From: Candidatus Trichofilum aggregatum
GTDB lineage: Bacteria; Chloroflexota; Anaerolineae; Promineifilales; Promineifilaceae
Assembly: GCA_016716885.1 (NCBI GenBank)
Contig: JADJUV010000055.1
Span: 9,441 to 73,440, forward strand
Direction of reading: 5' to 3'
DNA: 64,000 nt
Shown: one piece after another, positions 8,727 through 16,929 of the stretch
Layout: each line of letters begins with the position of its first letter
Position numbering within the stretch: the first letter of the stretch is position 1
Program-made: the position numbers and the translations under genes
Notes under the pieces: model-generated
Told to the model about the DNA's origin: nothing
What the model saw: the letters and a program-made list of their open reading frames with translations, nothing else
Database searches by the model: none

Positions 8727-9158
8727 ATGGCCGATAGCCACAGAGATCCCAAACGAACATCTGGCCCGGCCGACAACAGCCGTGCGGTTGATGAATCAAC
8801 TTTAGCCGAGCCAGGGCGCACCCCTGGCAGTGCTGAAGGCGAACGCGGGGCAGCCGGTTCTTCTGCTCAGGGCGAACCGGGCAGGACAGCCGGGAGCGCC
8901 GAGGGGAGCCGCGAAATTGTTGAAGCAGCGCTAGACGAAATAGAACACAACCACAACAGTTCTGGTCATGTTCAATCGAGAGATAAGGAGCATCTGCTGC
9001 CCTCTACAAAAACCATCTTTACCCGCAACGAAGCGGAAACGCTTCATGCACAAGGAACTGAGGCGGTGTTTGTGGTGTTGGAAAGTTTGAGCCAGGAGAT
9101 TGTGCAGTTGCGCAGCCAGCTAAAAGAGTTGCGCCAACGTATGATGGATAAGAGGTGA
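8727..9158 (+). CDS. Hypothetical repeat-bearing hydrophilic protein (143 aa)
   Basis: The ATG at 8727 follows AGAGAGG at good spacing; the longer frame from 8619 has no such site. The protein MADSHRDPKRTSG has an N-terminal low-complexity half with two imperfect repeats, EPGRTPGSAEGERG and EPGRTAGSAEGSRE. A C-terminal amphipathic helix follows, including LESLSQEIVQLRSQLKELR, likely a coiled coil. No family is recognised. The SDR gene starts six bases after its stop, so the two are probably translated from one message. Confidence 0.6.
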   Translation: MADSHRDPKRTSGPADNSRAVDESTLAEPGRTPGSAEGERGAAGSSAQGEPGRTAGSAEGSREIVEAALDEIEHNHNSSGHVQSRDKEHLLPSTKTIFTRNEAETLHAQGTEAVFVVLESLSQEIVQLRSQLKELRQRMMDKR

Positions 9159-9163
9159 TATGA

Positions 9164-10249
9164 ATGAAAAAAATAAGCAAATGGGCCACGGTGGCGTTCG
9201 CCGGATTAGGGGTGGTGGTGGCCTTACAGAAAAAACGTCGTCAGGCCAGACGGCTTGATTTTAGCAATCAGGTGGTTCTTATTACCGGGGGTTCGCGGGG
9301 GTTAGGGCTGGTGATGGCTCGCCAACTGGCGGCTGAAGGCGCACGCCTGGCTTTGCTGGCTCGTGATGAGAAGGAGTTAGCCCAAGCACGGCAAGACCTG
9401 GCCGTCTACGGGCCGGAACTTTTGCTGATCCAGGCTGATGTGCGCAACCGCACAGAGGTAAGTGAGGCGATTGAGCGGGTTGTCACTCGGTTTGGGCGGT
9501 TGGATGTGCTGATCAATAATGCCGGTGTTATTCAGGTAGGGCCATTTGATCACATGAAAGTGGACGATTTTGAAGATGCGTTGGCGGTTCACTTTTGGGG
9601 GCCTTTGTATTTGATGATGGCGGCGATTCCGTTGATGAAACAGCAGGGCCGCGGCCGCATCGTGAACATCGCCTCGGTGGGTGGCAAAGTAGCGGTGCCT
9701 CACTTGTTACCCTATTCGGCCAGCAAATTTGCCCTCACCGGCCTCTCTGATGGGATGAGAGCTGAACTGGCTAAAGATAACATTCTGGTAACAACGGTTA
9801 ATCCGGGGCTGATGCGCACCGGTTCCCACGTGAATGCGTTGGTTAAGGGGCAGCACGAGCGGGAGTTTGCCTGGTTTACCATTTTAGGTGCGCTACCTAT
9901 TACCTCGACCTCGGCCGAGAACGCGGCCGCGCAAATCATTGAGGCTTGCCGCTATGGGGATGCCCAGTTAACCATCACCCTGTCCGCCCGCCTTCTGGCT
10001 GGTCTCAATCACCTGTTCCCAGAAACGATGGCCGATGTTATGAAGCTGACAAATTACTTTTTGCCCGGAGCTACAGAGCGCCAAAGCGATGGGGATACCA
10101 TGAAACGGGGTCTGGAGAGTCAATCCAGTCTGGCTCCGTCGGTTTTGACTCATCTTTCTGATGAAGCGGCAAAAGAGAACAACGAGCTTTTTCTTTCACC
10201 CCAGCACCATAATCAAGAGGGGATCGGAAACGGCCAAAACGGTGTTTAA
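9164..10249 (+). CDS. Short-chain dehydrogenase/reductase with N-terminal hydrophobic segment
   Basis: A 361-residue classical SDR. A short hydrophobic stretch (WATVAFAGLGVVVALQ, about 7-22) precedes the Rossmann fold, with TGGSRGLG (about 41-48), NNAG (about 117-120), catalytic Ser in NIASVGG, and YSASK (about 182-186). The C-terminal 100 residues (LNHLFPETMADVMKL onward) extend beyond the usual 250-residue core, as in membrane-associated SDRs of Chloroflexi and Actinobacteria. The substrate is unknown. Upstream spacing suggests coupling to the hypothetical protein before it. Downstream, a 76-base hairpin repeat separates it from the convergent DUF6335 gene. Confidence 0.85.
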   Translation: MKKISKWATVAFAGLGVVVALQKKRRQARRLDFSNQVVLITGGSRGLGLVMARQLAAEGARLALLARDEKELAQARQDLAVYGPELLLIQADVRNRTEVSEAIERVVTRFGRLDVLINNAGVIQVGPFDHMKVDDFEDALAVHFWGPLYLMMAAIPLMKQQGRGRIVNIASVGGKVAVPHLLPYSASKFALTGLSDGMRAELAKDNILVTTVNPGLMRTGSHVNALVKGQHEREFAWFTILGALPITSTSAENAAAQIIEACRYGDAQLTITLSARLLAGLNHLFPETMADVMKLTNYFLPGATERQSDGDTMKRGLESQSSLAPSVLTHLSDEAAKENNELFLSPQHHNQEGIGNGQNGV

Positions 10250-10270
10250 ACAAACGAAGTTATAGCAAGT

Positions 10271-10346
10271 CTTCGTTTGTAGTGACCGCTTTAGCGGGCT
10301 AGCGCTAGCCCGCTAAAGCCCGCTAAAGCGGTCACTACAAACGAAG
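10271..10346. repeat. Inverted repeat between convergent genes, GCTAAAGCGGTCACTAC family
   Basis: Arms starting CTTCGTTTGTAGTGACCGC are inverted around a centre where the GCCCGCTAAA unit is duplicated once. It lies exactly between the convergent SDR and DUF6335 genes, a position suited to bidirectional termination. Confidence 0.85.
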
Positions 10347-10362
10347 AGCCTATCGGAACGTC

Positions 10363-11052
10363 TTACCTTTCTTCTTCTTCGTCTTCCGCGGAATCTGGGT
10401 TCAGCTCCCAGCGATGGCGGTCGCGCTCTTCTAACTTGTCATCAATTCCCAAAGGTTCATCATCCGCATACGTCAACCCTACCGCTTCGCCTAACTCATC
10501 CACATTATCTTGATCCGGCGTAGGCACGCTCCCCCCTACGGTTTCTTCTCCTACATCTGCCTCTTCCCAGGCCGCATCTATGTCCCCCCCAGACAGCTCC
10601 GGGGTATCGGCCGTGTGTTCACTAAGTTTACGAAACAAACCCTGTGCACCTGTGTTTAAATATTGCCTTTCAGCAAAATCCTCTTCGATCTCGTTCTCTA
10701 TGGCTGTATTGTAGTCGTAATCATCTACTTCATCGCCCATTGAGGCCGCGTAATCGTCAATCTCGTCCATCATAATTTCTTCCCCTTCTTCCCCTCTCAA
10801 AATATTGAGGGCTGTTTCTCGGTCAAGCGGCCGCGCAGTTTTTTGGCCCGCGGCAATATCCACTACCCCAAAACCAGCCAACCCATCACCGGGCAACAAA
10901 AAATCTTCTTCCGGGTCTTCCTTATCCTCTTCAGACATTACCGCTGCATCCACAAGCTGTGACAAAGAAAGGGAGGCCGAACGCGTCGTTTCCTCTTCTT
11001 CATCTTGGTTCACCGCACGGGGTGATTTTTGGTTATGTTTATTTTGTGTCAT
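10363..11052 (-). CDS. Acidic DUF6335-type protein
   Basis: A 229-residue, very acidic soluble protein (long Glu/Asp stretches near residues 17-22, 40-50 and 95-125). The C-terminal half contains SGGDIDAAWEEADVGEE, GGSVPTPDQDNVDELGEAVG, and RDRHRWELNPDSAED. This is the conserved order of the DUF6335 family, known mostly from cyanobacteria. The function is unknown. It starts 45 bases after the stop of the LCP gene on the same strand, so the two may form an operon. One iterated octamer lies at 10827. Confidence 0.78.
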   Translation of the reverse strand: MTQNKHNQKSPRAVNQDEEEETTRSASLSLSQLVDAAVMSEEDKEDPEEDFLLPGDGLAGFGVVDIAAGQKTARPLDRETALNILRGEEGEEIMMDEIDDYAASMGDEVDDYDYNTAIENEIEEDFAERQYLNTGAQGLFRKLSEHTADTPELSGGDIDAAWEEADVGEETVGGSVPTPDQDNVDELGEAVGLTYADDEPLGIDDKLEERDRHRWELNPDSAEDEEEER

Positions 11053-11097
11053 GGTTCACTTCCTCATATTCCTTGCACGCCACTGAGTTTTATGGCG

Positions 11098-12303
11098 TCA
11101 AGGCTCGTTCTGTATGATCGTGGCAGCCGTTGCCGGGGTGGAGAACATTTCGGCGATAAGGATTTGGGTCTCGGCAGGTAGCAAAAGCAAGACGCTAGCC
11201 CCGCCTGGGGTGGTGAAATTTTGTACATAATTTTCATCCAGCACATTAGCCGTGATATTCTCTGGCGGGATGGTGTCAGCCAACTGCGTCAGGGCCACGA
11301 TCTGCTCCAAACTCAGGTCAGTAAACACACCGTAGCGCACCTTTTCATACAAGGTGGGCACTTGCTCTAGAAAATTGGCTAAACCCAGGGCAAGCACTTT
11401 TTGATGCAAGGCAAACAGGAGTTGCTGTTGGCGGCGCGCCCGATAAAAGTCGTTGTCTTGATGGCGGGTGCGGGCATATTTCAGAGCCATCGCGCCATCA
11501 AAATGGTGCTCCCCTTCGGCCAGGTATAGGGGGTCATAGCCAAAGTTCATATCCGGAAAGGTAGGATCATCTATGGTGTAAGGCACGTAGATATCAACAC
11601 CCCCCAGGGCGTCAATTGCATCTATGACGGCGTGGAAATCTACCAGGATGTAATGATCAATCGGGACCTGGAAGGTGGTTTGTACGGTCTCCATTACCAG
11701 GGCGACACCCGCGGCCGCATCACCCGCGGCCGCGCCATAAACCAGCGCCGCATTAATCCGATCATTGCCAACCCCCGGTATAGACACATACAGATCACGC
11801 GGTATCGAAAGCAACGAAACCGTTTGGGCCTGCGGGCATACCTGCAACAACATCAGCGTGTCCGTGCGCGAAATAAGCCCACCCGCCATCCGACTATCCA
11901 CACCCATCACCAAAATCGTGACACAATCTGCCTGGCCGAGTACCCCGCTGGGGTCACGCGGGGCAGGCACAACTTCAACCAGAGGCACATCAGCCAAGGA
12001 TGCCCCCCCTTCTTGGCCTGACCCTTTACCCTGGTCGCCTTCGGCCAACAAAAGGGCACCAGAAAGCACGGATGGCGGGTCTGGGGTTAGCGATTCAGTT
12101 AAGTTGTCTTCGGGGGGAAGACCAGCAACGGGGATGTCCGCGGCCGCAGGCTCAACCATTAAGGCAGAAACGGGATTAAGCGGCCGCGAATAAATTTCGT
12201 GGATGACGCTGAAACTGCAAATTGTTACCAGACAAAAAAACAAAAGCAGTAATAATGGCCTTGAACGCCATAATGGCGAAGAAAACGGTTTTAGTCGTAA
12301 CAT
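11098..12303 (-). CDS. LytR-CpsA-Psr (LCP) family cell-wall glycopolymer ligase
   Basis: The chosen start at 12303 (MLRLKPFSSPLW) has GGAG upstream and gives 401 residues; the longer frame would add 42 residues of unlikely sequence. A signal anchor (LLLLLFFCLVTICSF) is followed by a low-complexity linker of about 100 residues, then the LCP domain. That domain shows ILVMGVDSR, RTDTLMLLQV, SIPRDLYVSIPG, INAALVYG, ALGGVDIYVP and KYARTRHQDNDFYRARRQQ. The Arg/Asp residues of the family's polyprenyl-phosphate site are present. LCP enzymes transfer glycopolymers from lipid carriers to the cell wall or related acceptors outside the membrane. Four iterated octamers lie in the gene. Confidence 0.88.
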   Translation of the reverse strand: MLRLKPFSSPLWRSRPLLLLLFFCLVTICSFSVIHEIYSRPLNPVSALMVEPAAADIPVAGLPPEDNLTESLTPDPPSVLSGALLLAEGDQGKGSGQEGGASLADVPLVEVVPAPRDPSGVLGQADCVTILVMGVDSRMAGGLISRTDTLMLLQVCPQAQTVSLLSIPRDLYVSIPGVGNDRINAALVYGAAAGDAAAGVALVMETVQTTFQVPIDHYILVDFHAVIDAIDALGGVDIYVPYTIDDPTFPDMNFGYDPLYLAEGEHHFDGAMALKYARTRHQDNDFYRARRQQQLLFALHQKVLALGLANFLEQVPTLYEKVRYGVFTDLSLEQIVALTQLADTIPPENITANVLDENYVQNFTTPGGASVLLLLPAETQILIAEMFSTPATAATIIQNEP

Positions 12304-13326
12304 CTCTGACTCCAAACCTGGACGAGCCAGAATCCAACAGGTGTGTGTCACGAATTTCATGAATGAACATGATTCGTGACTGATCGTCCTGCGCACTGGG
12401 CAAGACATTGACTCGTACGGTATTAACATGGCCCACTATTTGTTTTAAATTGAAACAATGAGCATTTTTCCCTTGTTAACGACTATAGGGTTCTCCTCTC
12501 CTGTAAACAATGTATCCAGGTACAAGGTAAAGGCACAAATCTGGGCTGTTGTTGTCGCTCCACCCAATCTCGATATACCAGAAAAGGTGTATTCACCTGG
12601 CCTCGCCACAATGACTCACGCTGTCGAGGGCTGAGTTTGTCGAAGCCCGCTCCGCTCATTGTCTGCGACAAGCTGAGGCAACGGGCCTGGTAGCGGTGCT
12701 ATAGTTGTTCAGATTATCATTTGGGGTCTTGGTTCGTAGTGACCGCTTTAGCACATCAAGAAATTAATCGGGTGGATTGTCATCGGGTTCCACGGGCGGA
12801 GTGAGTGACTTTGATTTGTCATTTGTGTAGCCCGACGGAGTCTTCGGAGCGAAGAATCTGCTCGTCGGATCTTTCGACCAGGGTGAGCCAAAGATTCCTC
12901 GGCGGACCTCGGAATGACAAGTGGTTTACCTGATTATTTTTTAAACTACCACTGGTATCCGTTTGTGCTGAAAGGCAGTACGAGGGTACTAGGAAAATCA
13001 GGGAGAATGGTATCTGGTTCCACACAGGGTTCTGTGTGACACTGGCATTCTAGCAGTCTGCGGGAAAAGCTTGGCTTTACTATTAAACGGGCCTGGGTCA
13101 GTTAAGCCTTCAGCCCAAAACCAGGCTTGTTGGACGTCTCTAGTACCGCTTTGTACAAGTCCTTATACATCTTACTTTTGCAAAACTGTACGAGTAGTCT
13201 GCTAGACCACCCACCCAAAACCCGGTGTTACTGTACCCAATCCTATCACATCCGCGTAGCAGATCCGGGAGTAGTCGTGTGTCACTTCATTTAAAGCAGG
13301 ACACGGGAGAAGACAAAGGAGGCAGT
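12304..13326. other. Intergenic kilobase with repeat fragments, no gene seen
   Basis: No convincing gene is visible. The region holds a half copy of the GCTAAAGCGGTCACTAC family at 12731-12752 and a GTCATT...GAATGACA element at 12818-12920. Two sequences resemble each other: TACGTACAAG-like GTACCGCTTTGTACAAGTCC near 13142 and CAGCTTTACATAAGTCC near 29382. Short open frames here read the repeats and lack ribosome binding sites. Confidence 0.6.
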
Positions 13327-13995
13327 ATGCTTGTTTGTGCGCGAGACTTGCTGTCGTATACGGCTAAGACAAAAGATGGCTACCGGGGCAAAATCTGTGA
13401 CTTCTACTTTGATTGTGATCTCTGGACAATTAATTATCTGGTCATAGAAATACAAAATAAGTTATACACCAACCGGGTGCCCATTTCCGCCACCGCCATT
13501 ACTTCCATCCACCAGGAAGAACAAATCTTTTATCTTGATATCACTCAGGCACAAATGGAGAATGCGCCTTCATTTGGTGAACAAGTGCTTATGTCACGGC
13601 AAAAAGAAGTGGAGTTGCATAACCATTATCAATGGTCCCCTTACTGGCTTACCCGGTGGGTTGTGCAGAAGGATGGCAACGATACCCTCTACTACCACTC
13701 AACGCCCGTAGTCCTGGCTGAAGGAACCATTAGCCAGGCCACCACTATATTCCTGGCCGAAGACCCCTCTTTGCAAAGCATACACACGTTATTTAACTGC
13801 ACCTTTACCGTCACCACCGGACACCGGGCCACGGTGATGGATGTGCTGATTAATCTGCGCAACTGGCGTGTTACCAATCTGGTATTTGCCCGCCAACCAA
13901 CTTTACGGCCAACCAACGAGTTACACGCCCCAACGATTACGGGTAGAAACGGCACCAACGGCACACATTCTGAACGAGAAAGCCCATTTGCTTGA
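13327..13995 (+). CDS. PRC-barrel domain protein
   Basis: The ATG at 13327 follows AAAGGAGG, a strong ribosome binding site, and gives 222 residues; the longer frame from 13225 lacks one. The sequence has two PRC-barrel-like halves: GYRGKICDFYFDCDLWTINY (residues about 18-37) and, after a QWSPYWLTRW segment, a second half with HRATVMDVLINLRNW. This arrangement occurs in small bacterial PRC-barrel proteins that bind partner proteins or RNA; the role here is unknown. The last 30 residues are polar and disordered. There is no iterated octamer, unlike its neighbours. Confidence 0.75.
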   Translation: MLVCARDLLSYTAKTKDGYRGKICDFYFDCDLWTINYLVIEIQNKLYTNRVPISATAITSIHQEEQIFYLDITQAQMENAPSFGEQVLMSRQKEVELHNHYQWSPYWLTRWVVQKDGNDTLYYHSTPVVLAEGTISQATTIFLAEDPSLQSIHTLFNCTFTVTTGHRATVMDVLINLRNWRVTNLVFARQPTLRPTNELHAPTITGRNGTNGTHSERESPFA

Positions 13996-14507
13996 TCATC
14001 ACTATCTTTGCCGTTTTGGCATGGATGCCTTGATCAACTGAAACCTGTCATGCTGAGAGTATCCACGGGCAGAGTGCCCGTTCAATGAGCGAACTTTGAT
14101 TTGTCATGCTGTAGGTACGCCACGAGTGTACGGAGTCTTCGAGTGAAGCATCCCGTACATCTAGCTCGTCGGGATTCTTCCTCGAAGACTCGTCAGAATG
14201 ACAGTTTCTGAGTAGGTCCCCCGAAGCATCCCACAAGTCTGGAATGACCAGGTTGTTGGGATTCGTTCGCTACTCAGAAACAAGGCGAACTCGTGTCCGG
14301 AATCGAGGCTTTAGCCGGTCAACGCTGACCCGCTAAAGCGTCTACTCCGAAGCGTATAGCCTTGTTTCTGCGCTCATTAAACCGGCGCACCCCCCATGGA
14401 TACGCTCAGAATGACAAGTTTAGCGTAGCGTTTGCCCTCTAAGAAAATGTGCAAACATAGTGATCCTCCAGGTATGAGTTCGCTACCCTGCAAATTCCCG
14501 AAAACGG
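13996..14507. repeat. Gap made largely of dispersed repeats
   Basis: A compound GTCATGCTG/GAATGACAG element occupies about 14047-14245, with inverted GAGTCTTCGAG units inside. A GGCTTTAGCCGG hairpin-type repeat lies at 14296-14350. No gene is visible. Confidence 0.7.
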
Positions 14508-15167
14508 CTAATCTACAAAAACAAGATTGTGTTTAATCGCTTCACGCAGGAGACCAAGCCGATCCTGCACATGCAATTTAGACATAAGACTGGCACTATA
14601 TTGGTCTACCGCCGTCTCACTGATCTTCAAGGTCTGCGCGATTTCATCACTCACATACCCCTGCGCAATAAGCTGCAAAACCTCTCGTTCATTAATCGTC
14701 AACCGGTCAGCCATATCTAGATGTACACCGTTTTCCGGTGTCATCAGCATATTTTCCAGGAGCGGACTGGCGACGCTAGGGCTGAGATAAATTTCATTAC
14801 GCATGGCGGCATGTATCGCCAGGATAAGCTCCTCACTGATCGAGCTTTTAAGCAGATACCCTTTGGCTCCCTTACGCAACACCTGCTGAACGATACTGGG
14901 TTTGGAATACATAGAAAGCACCATCACTCGTGTGGGCACGTCCATCTTACTGATGCGTTCCGTCGCCTGAATCCCATCCATTTGCGGCATAGAAATATCC
15001 ATGATGATGACATCTGGTTTTAACTCTTCCACCAGGTCTATGGCCTCTAATCCATCAGAGGCTTCCCCAACCACTTCAATATCCTGATTTCTCTCCAATA
15101 AGGCCCGAATTCCTTGCCGCACCAGGCGGTGATCATCTGCAATGGCGACACGCAATTTTTTCTTCAT
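14508..15167 (-). CDS. NarL/FixJ-family response regulator
   Basis: The start at 15167 (MKKKLRVAIADDHRLVRQG) follows GGGGAG; 219 residues result. The receiver domain has the acidic pair in ADD, the phospho-acceptor Asp in IIMDISMPQMDG (about residue 54), and the conserved Lys in KGAKGYLLKSS. A LuxR-type helix-turn-helix occupies the C-terminus (LTINEREVLQLIAQGYVSDE, then ISETAVDQYSASLMSKL). The recognition helix reads AVDQYSASLMSKL where NarL relatives usually have V-x-x-H-x-x-x-I-x-x-K-L, so its DNA target may be unusual. It lies just downstream of the histidine kinase fragment and is almost certainly its partner. Confidence 0.88.
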   Translation of the reverse strand: MKKKLRVAIADDHRLVRQGIRALLERNQDIEVVGEASDGLEAIDLVEELKPDVIIMDISMPQMDGIQATERISKMDVPTRVMVLSMYSKPSIVQQVLRKGAKGYLLKSSISEELILAIHAAMRNEIYLSPSVASPLLENMLMTPENGVHLDMADRLTINEREVLQLIAQGYVSDEIAQTLKISETAVDQYSASLMSKLHVQDRLGLLREAIKHNLVFVD

Positions 15168-15213
15168 ATCTCCCCTATCGTGCTTCCGTTGGGTTACACT
15201 ACCCTTCGCCAAC

Positions 15214-16929
15214 TTAGATTTCTACACAGGCCACAAGCGTTGTCCCCTGGTTTAGCTCCGAGCTAATCATCAATGAGCCACCTAGCCGGGCCAAACGCTC
15301 CTTCATTCCCAATAATCCTAAACCACCAGCAAGTTGTTGCGAAGGGTCGAACCCCTGACCATTGTCCCACACGGTTAAACGAATCTCCTGGGCGTCTTGT
15401 TGTAGACGCACTTCAATACGGCTGGCGTGGGCATGTTTGGCAATATTGGTGAGTGCTTCTTGCAAACAGCGGTAAAAGCTCAAATGAACAGCGTCTGACA
15501 CCGGGGATGACACTGGCTTGCCCGTATAATGAACGTTCAGACGTGTTCGTTGGCTGAAATTTTCACATAAGTCCTGCAATGAGGCGTTCAAACCGATGAC
15601 ATCAATTTCCGGCGGCCGCAAATCATAGGCCAGCAGCCGCAAACGTTGCATTGTCTCCGCTACCAACTCACCCGCCCCGTTTAGCTGTTCGCTGAGTGGG
15701 CTTTCTTTCAGGTCTGAGGCAATCATCGCCAGGTTCAGCTTGAGCACGGTGAGGGCTTGCCCGGCCTCGTCATGCAGCTCTCGGGAAATGCGACGCCGCT
15801 CTTCTTCTTGCGTCGCCACCAGTTGATCAGTCAGTTGGCGCAAACGTTCCTCGTTGCGGTGGATTTTCTCGTATAAACGAGCGTTACCAATGGCGATGGA
15901 AGTCCAGGCCGCGGCCGCGGTCAACAGAGCCACATCATCCATCGAAAAAGCATCTTCCCGGCTGTGAATCGCTTCCAATACCCCTATGAACTGTGTGTGT
16001 GACTTAACCGGGGCCGCCAGCAAAGCGCCGACCGCGTGGTCTGACACTTCGTTAATATAATGATACGCTCTCTGAGTCACCACTTGCTGCCCTTGCACCA
16101 ACACCGTCTCATGACTCTGCATAACCTCCCCGGCAATGCCCTCATTCGCTGGCACTTCCAAACCCGTTAAATGTTCAAACCCTTCCCCGGTAACAGCCGT
16201 AAACTGAAAAGATTGTCCGCTCGTCCGCAAAAGAACAAATATCCCTTCGGCCCCCAACAAAACCTGCAATTTTTCCATAATCTGGGTTAAAACTGTTTTC
16301 AACTCCAGACTGGATACCACCATCTGCCCCATTTCGTTGAGCGCAGCCAATTGTTCAGCCTTGCGTAAAATTTGGGCTTCGGCCAACCGGCTGTCCGTTT
16401 CATCTTGGGATGTCCCCAAGAGCCGTATCGGCTCACCAGCCTCATCACAGATCATTAAATAGCGGTTGTGTAGGTAACGAATTTCCCCGCCAGGACGCAT
16501 AATTCGGATGTGCGATTCATACGGGGCTTTGCTGCGCATGAAGTGGCGGAATCTCTCCTGCGACTCGGCCCGCTCATCCGGGTGTGTACAGGCCATAATC
16601 GTTAGACTAATATGGGCAGCACGAAGGGCCGATTCACTCTTATGACGGTGAATTACCGTACTCAAAATGTGCGCCATGCTCTGCAAAAAATGGACATCAT
16701 CTTTAGTAAAAAACCGGTACTGGGTCGTATGCACACCCAGAACCCCATAGGGTGCTTCATCCCCGGCAATAATGACACTTATCCCACTGATCACATCGTG
16801 CTCAGTTAACAAAGGGGGGCCTTGAAAACGTGTTTCCTGGCGCAAATCCGTCACGATGACCGGGTTCTGCTGAGTTAAGGTATACCCCGCCTGAGAATTG
16901 ATTTCCGCCGCGATAATAGCCCGACCAAC
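15214..16929 (-). CDS. Histidine kinase half of the CheR-PAS-GAF-kinase gene (frameshifted)
   Basis: This is the 3' half of a split sensor gene. It contains the end of a GAF domain (NSQAGYTLTQQNPVIVTDLR), a PAS domain with IRIMRPGGEIRYLHNRYL, and another GAF domain (about 180-330). A HisKA_3 dimerisation segment follows (EEERRRISRELHDEAGQAL, where His is the phosphorylated residue) and then an HATPase domain (EALTNIAKHAHA, DNGQGFDP, GGLGLLGMKERLARLGG). It matches kinases that partner NarL regulators, and that regulator follows 46 bases downstream. The first in-frame Met lies before the junction and has no ribosome binding site, so this half is not a separate gene. Confidence 0.8.
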   Translation of the reverse strand, partial: VGRAIIAAEINSQAGYTLTQQNPVIVTDLRQETRFQGPPLLTEHDVISGISVIIAGDEAPYGVLGVHTTQYRFFTKDDVHFLQSMAHILSTVIHRHKSESALRAAHISLTIMACTHPDERAESQERFRHFMRSKAPYESHIRIMRPGGEIRYLHNRYLMICDEAGEPIRLLGTSQDETDSRLAEAQILRKAEQLAALNEMGQMVVSSLELKTVLTQIMEKLQVLLGAEGIFVLLRTSGQSFQFTAVTGEGFEHLTGLEVPANEGIAGEVMQSHETVLVQGQQVVTQRAYHYINEVSDHAVGALLAAPVKSHTQFIGVLEAIHSREDAFSMDDVALLTAAAAWTSIAIGNARLYEKIHRNEERLRQLTDQLVATQEEERRRISRELHDEAGQALTVLKLNLAMIASDLKESPLSEQLNGAGELVAETMQRLRLLAYDLRPPEIDVIGLNASLQDLCENFSQRTRLNVHYTGKPVSSPVSDAVHLSFYRCLQEALTNIAKHAHASRIEVRLQQDAQEIRLTVWDNGQGFDPSQQLAGGLGLLGMKERLARLGGSLMISSELNQGTTLVACVEI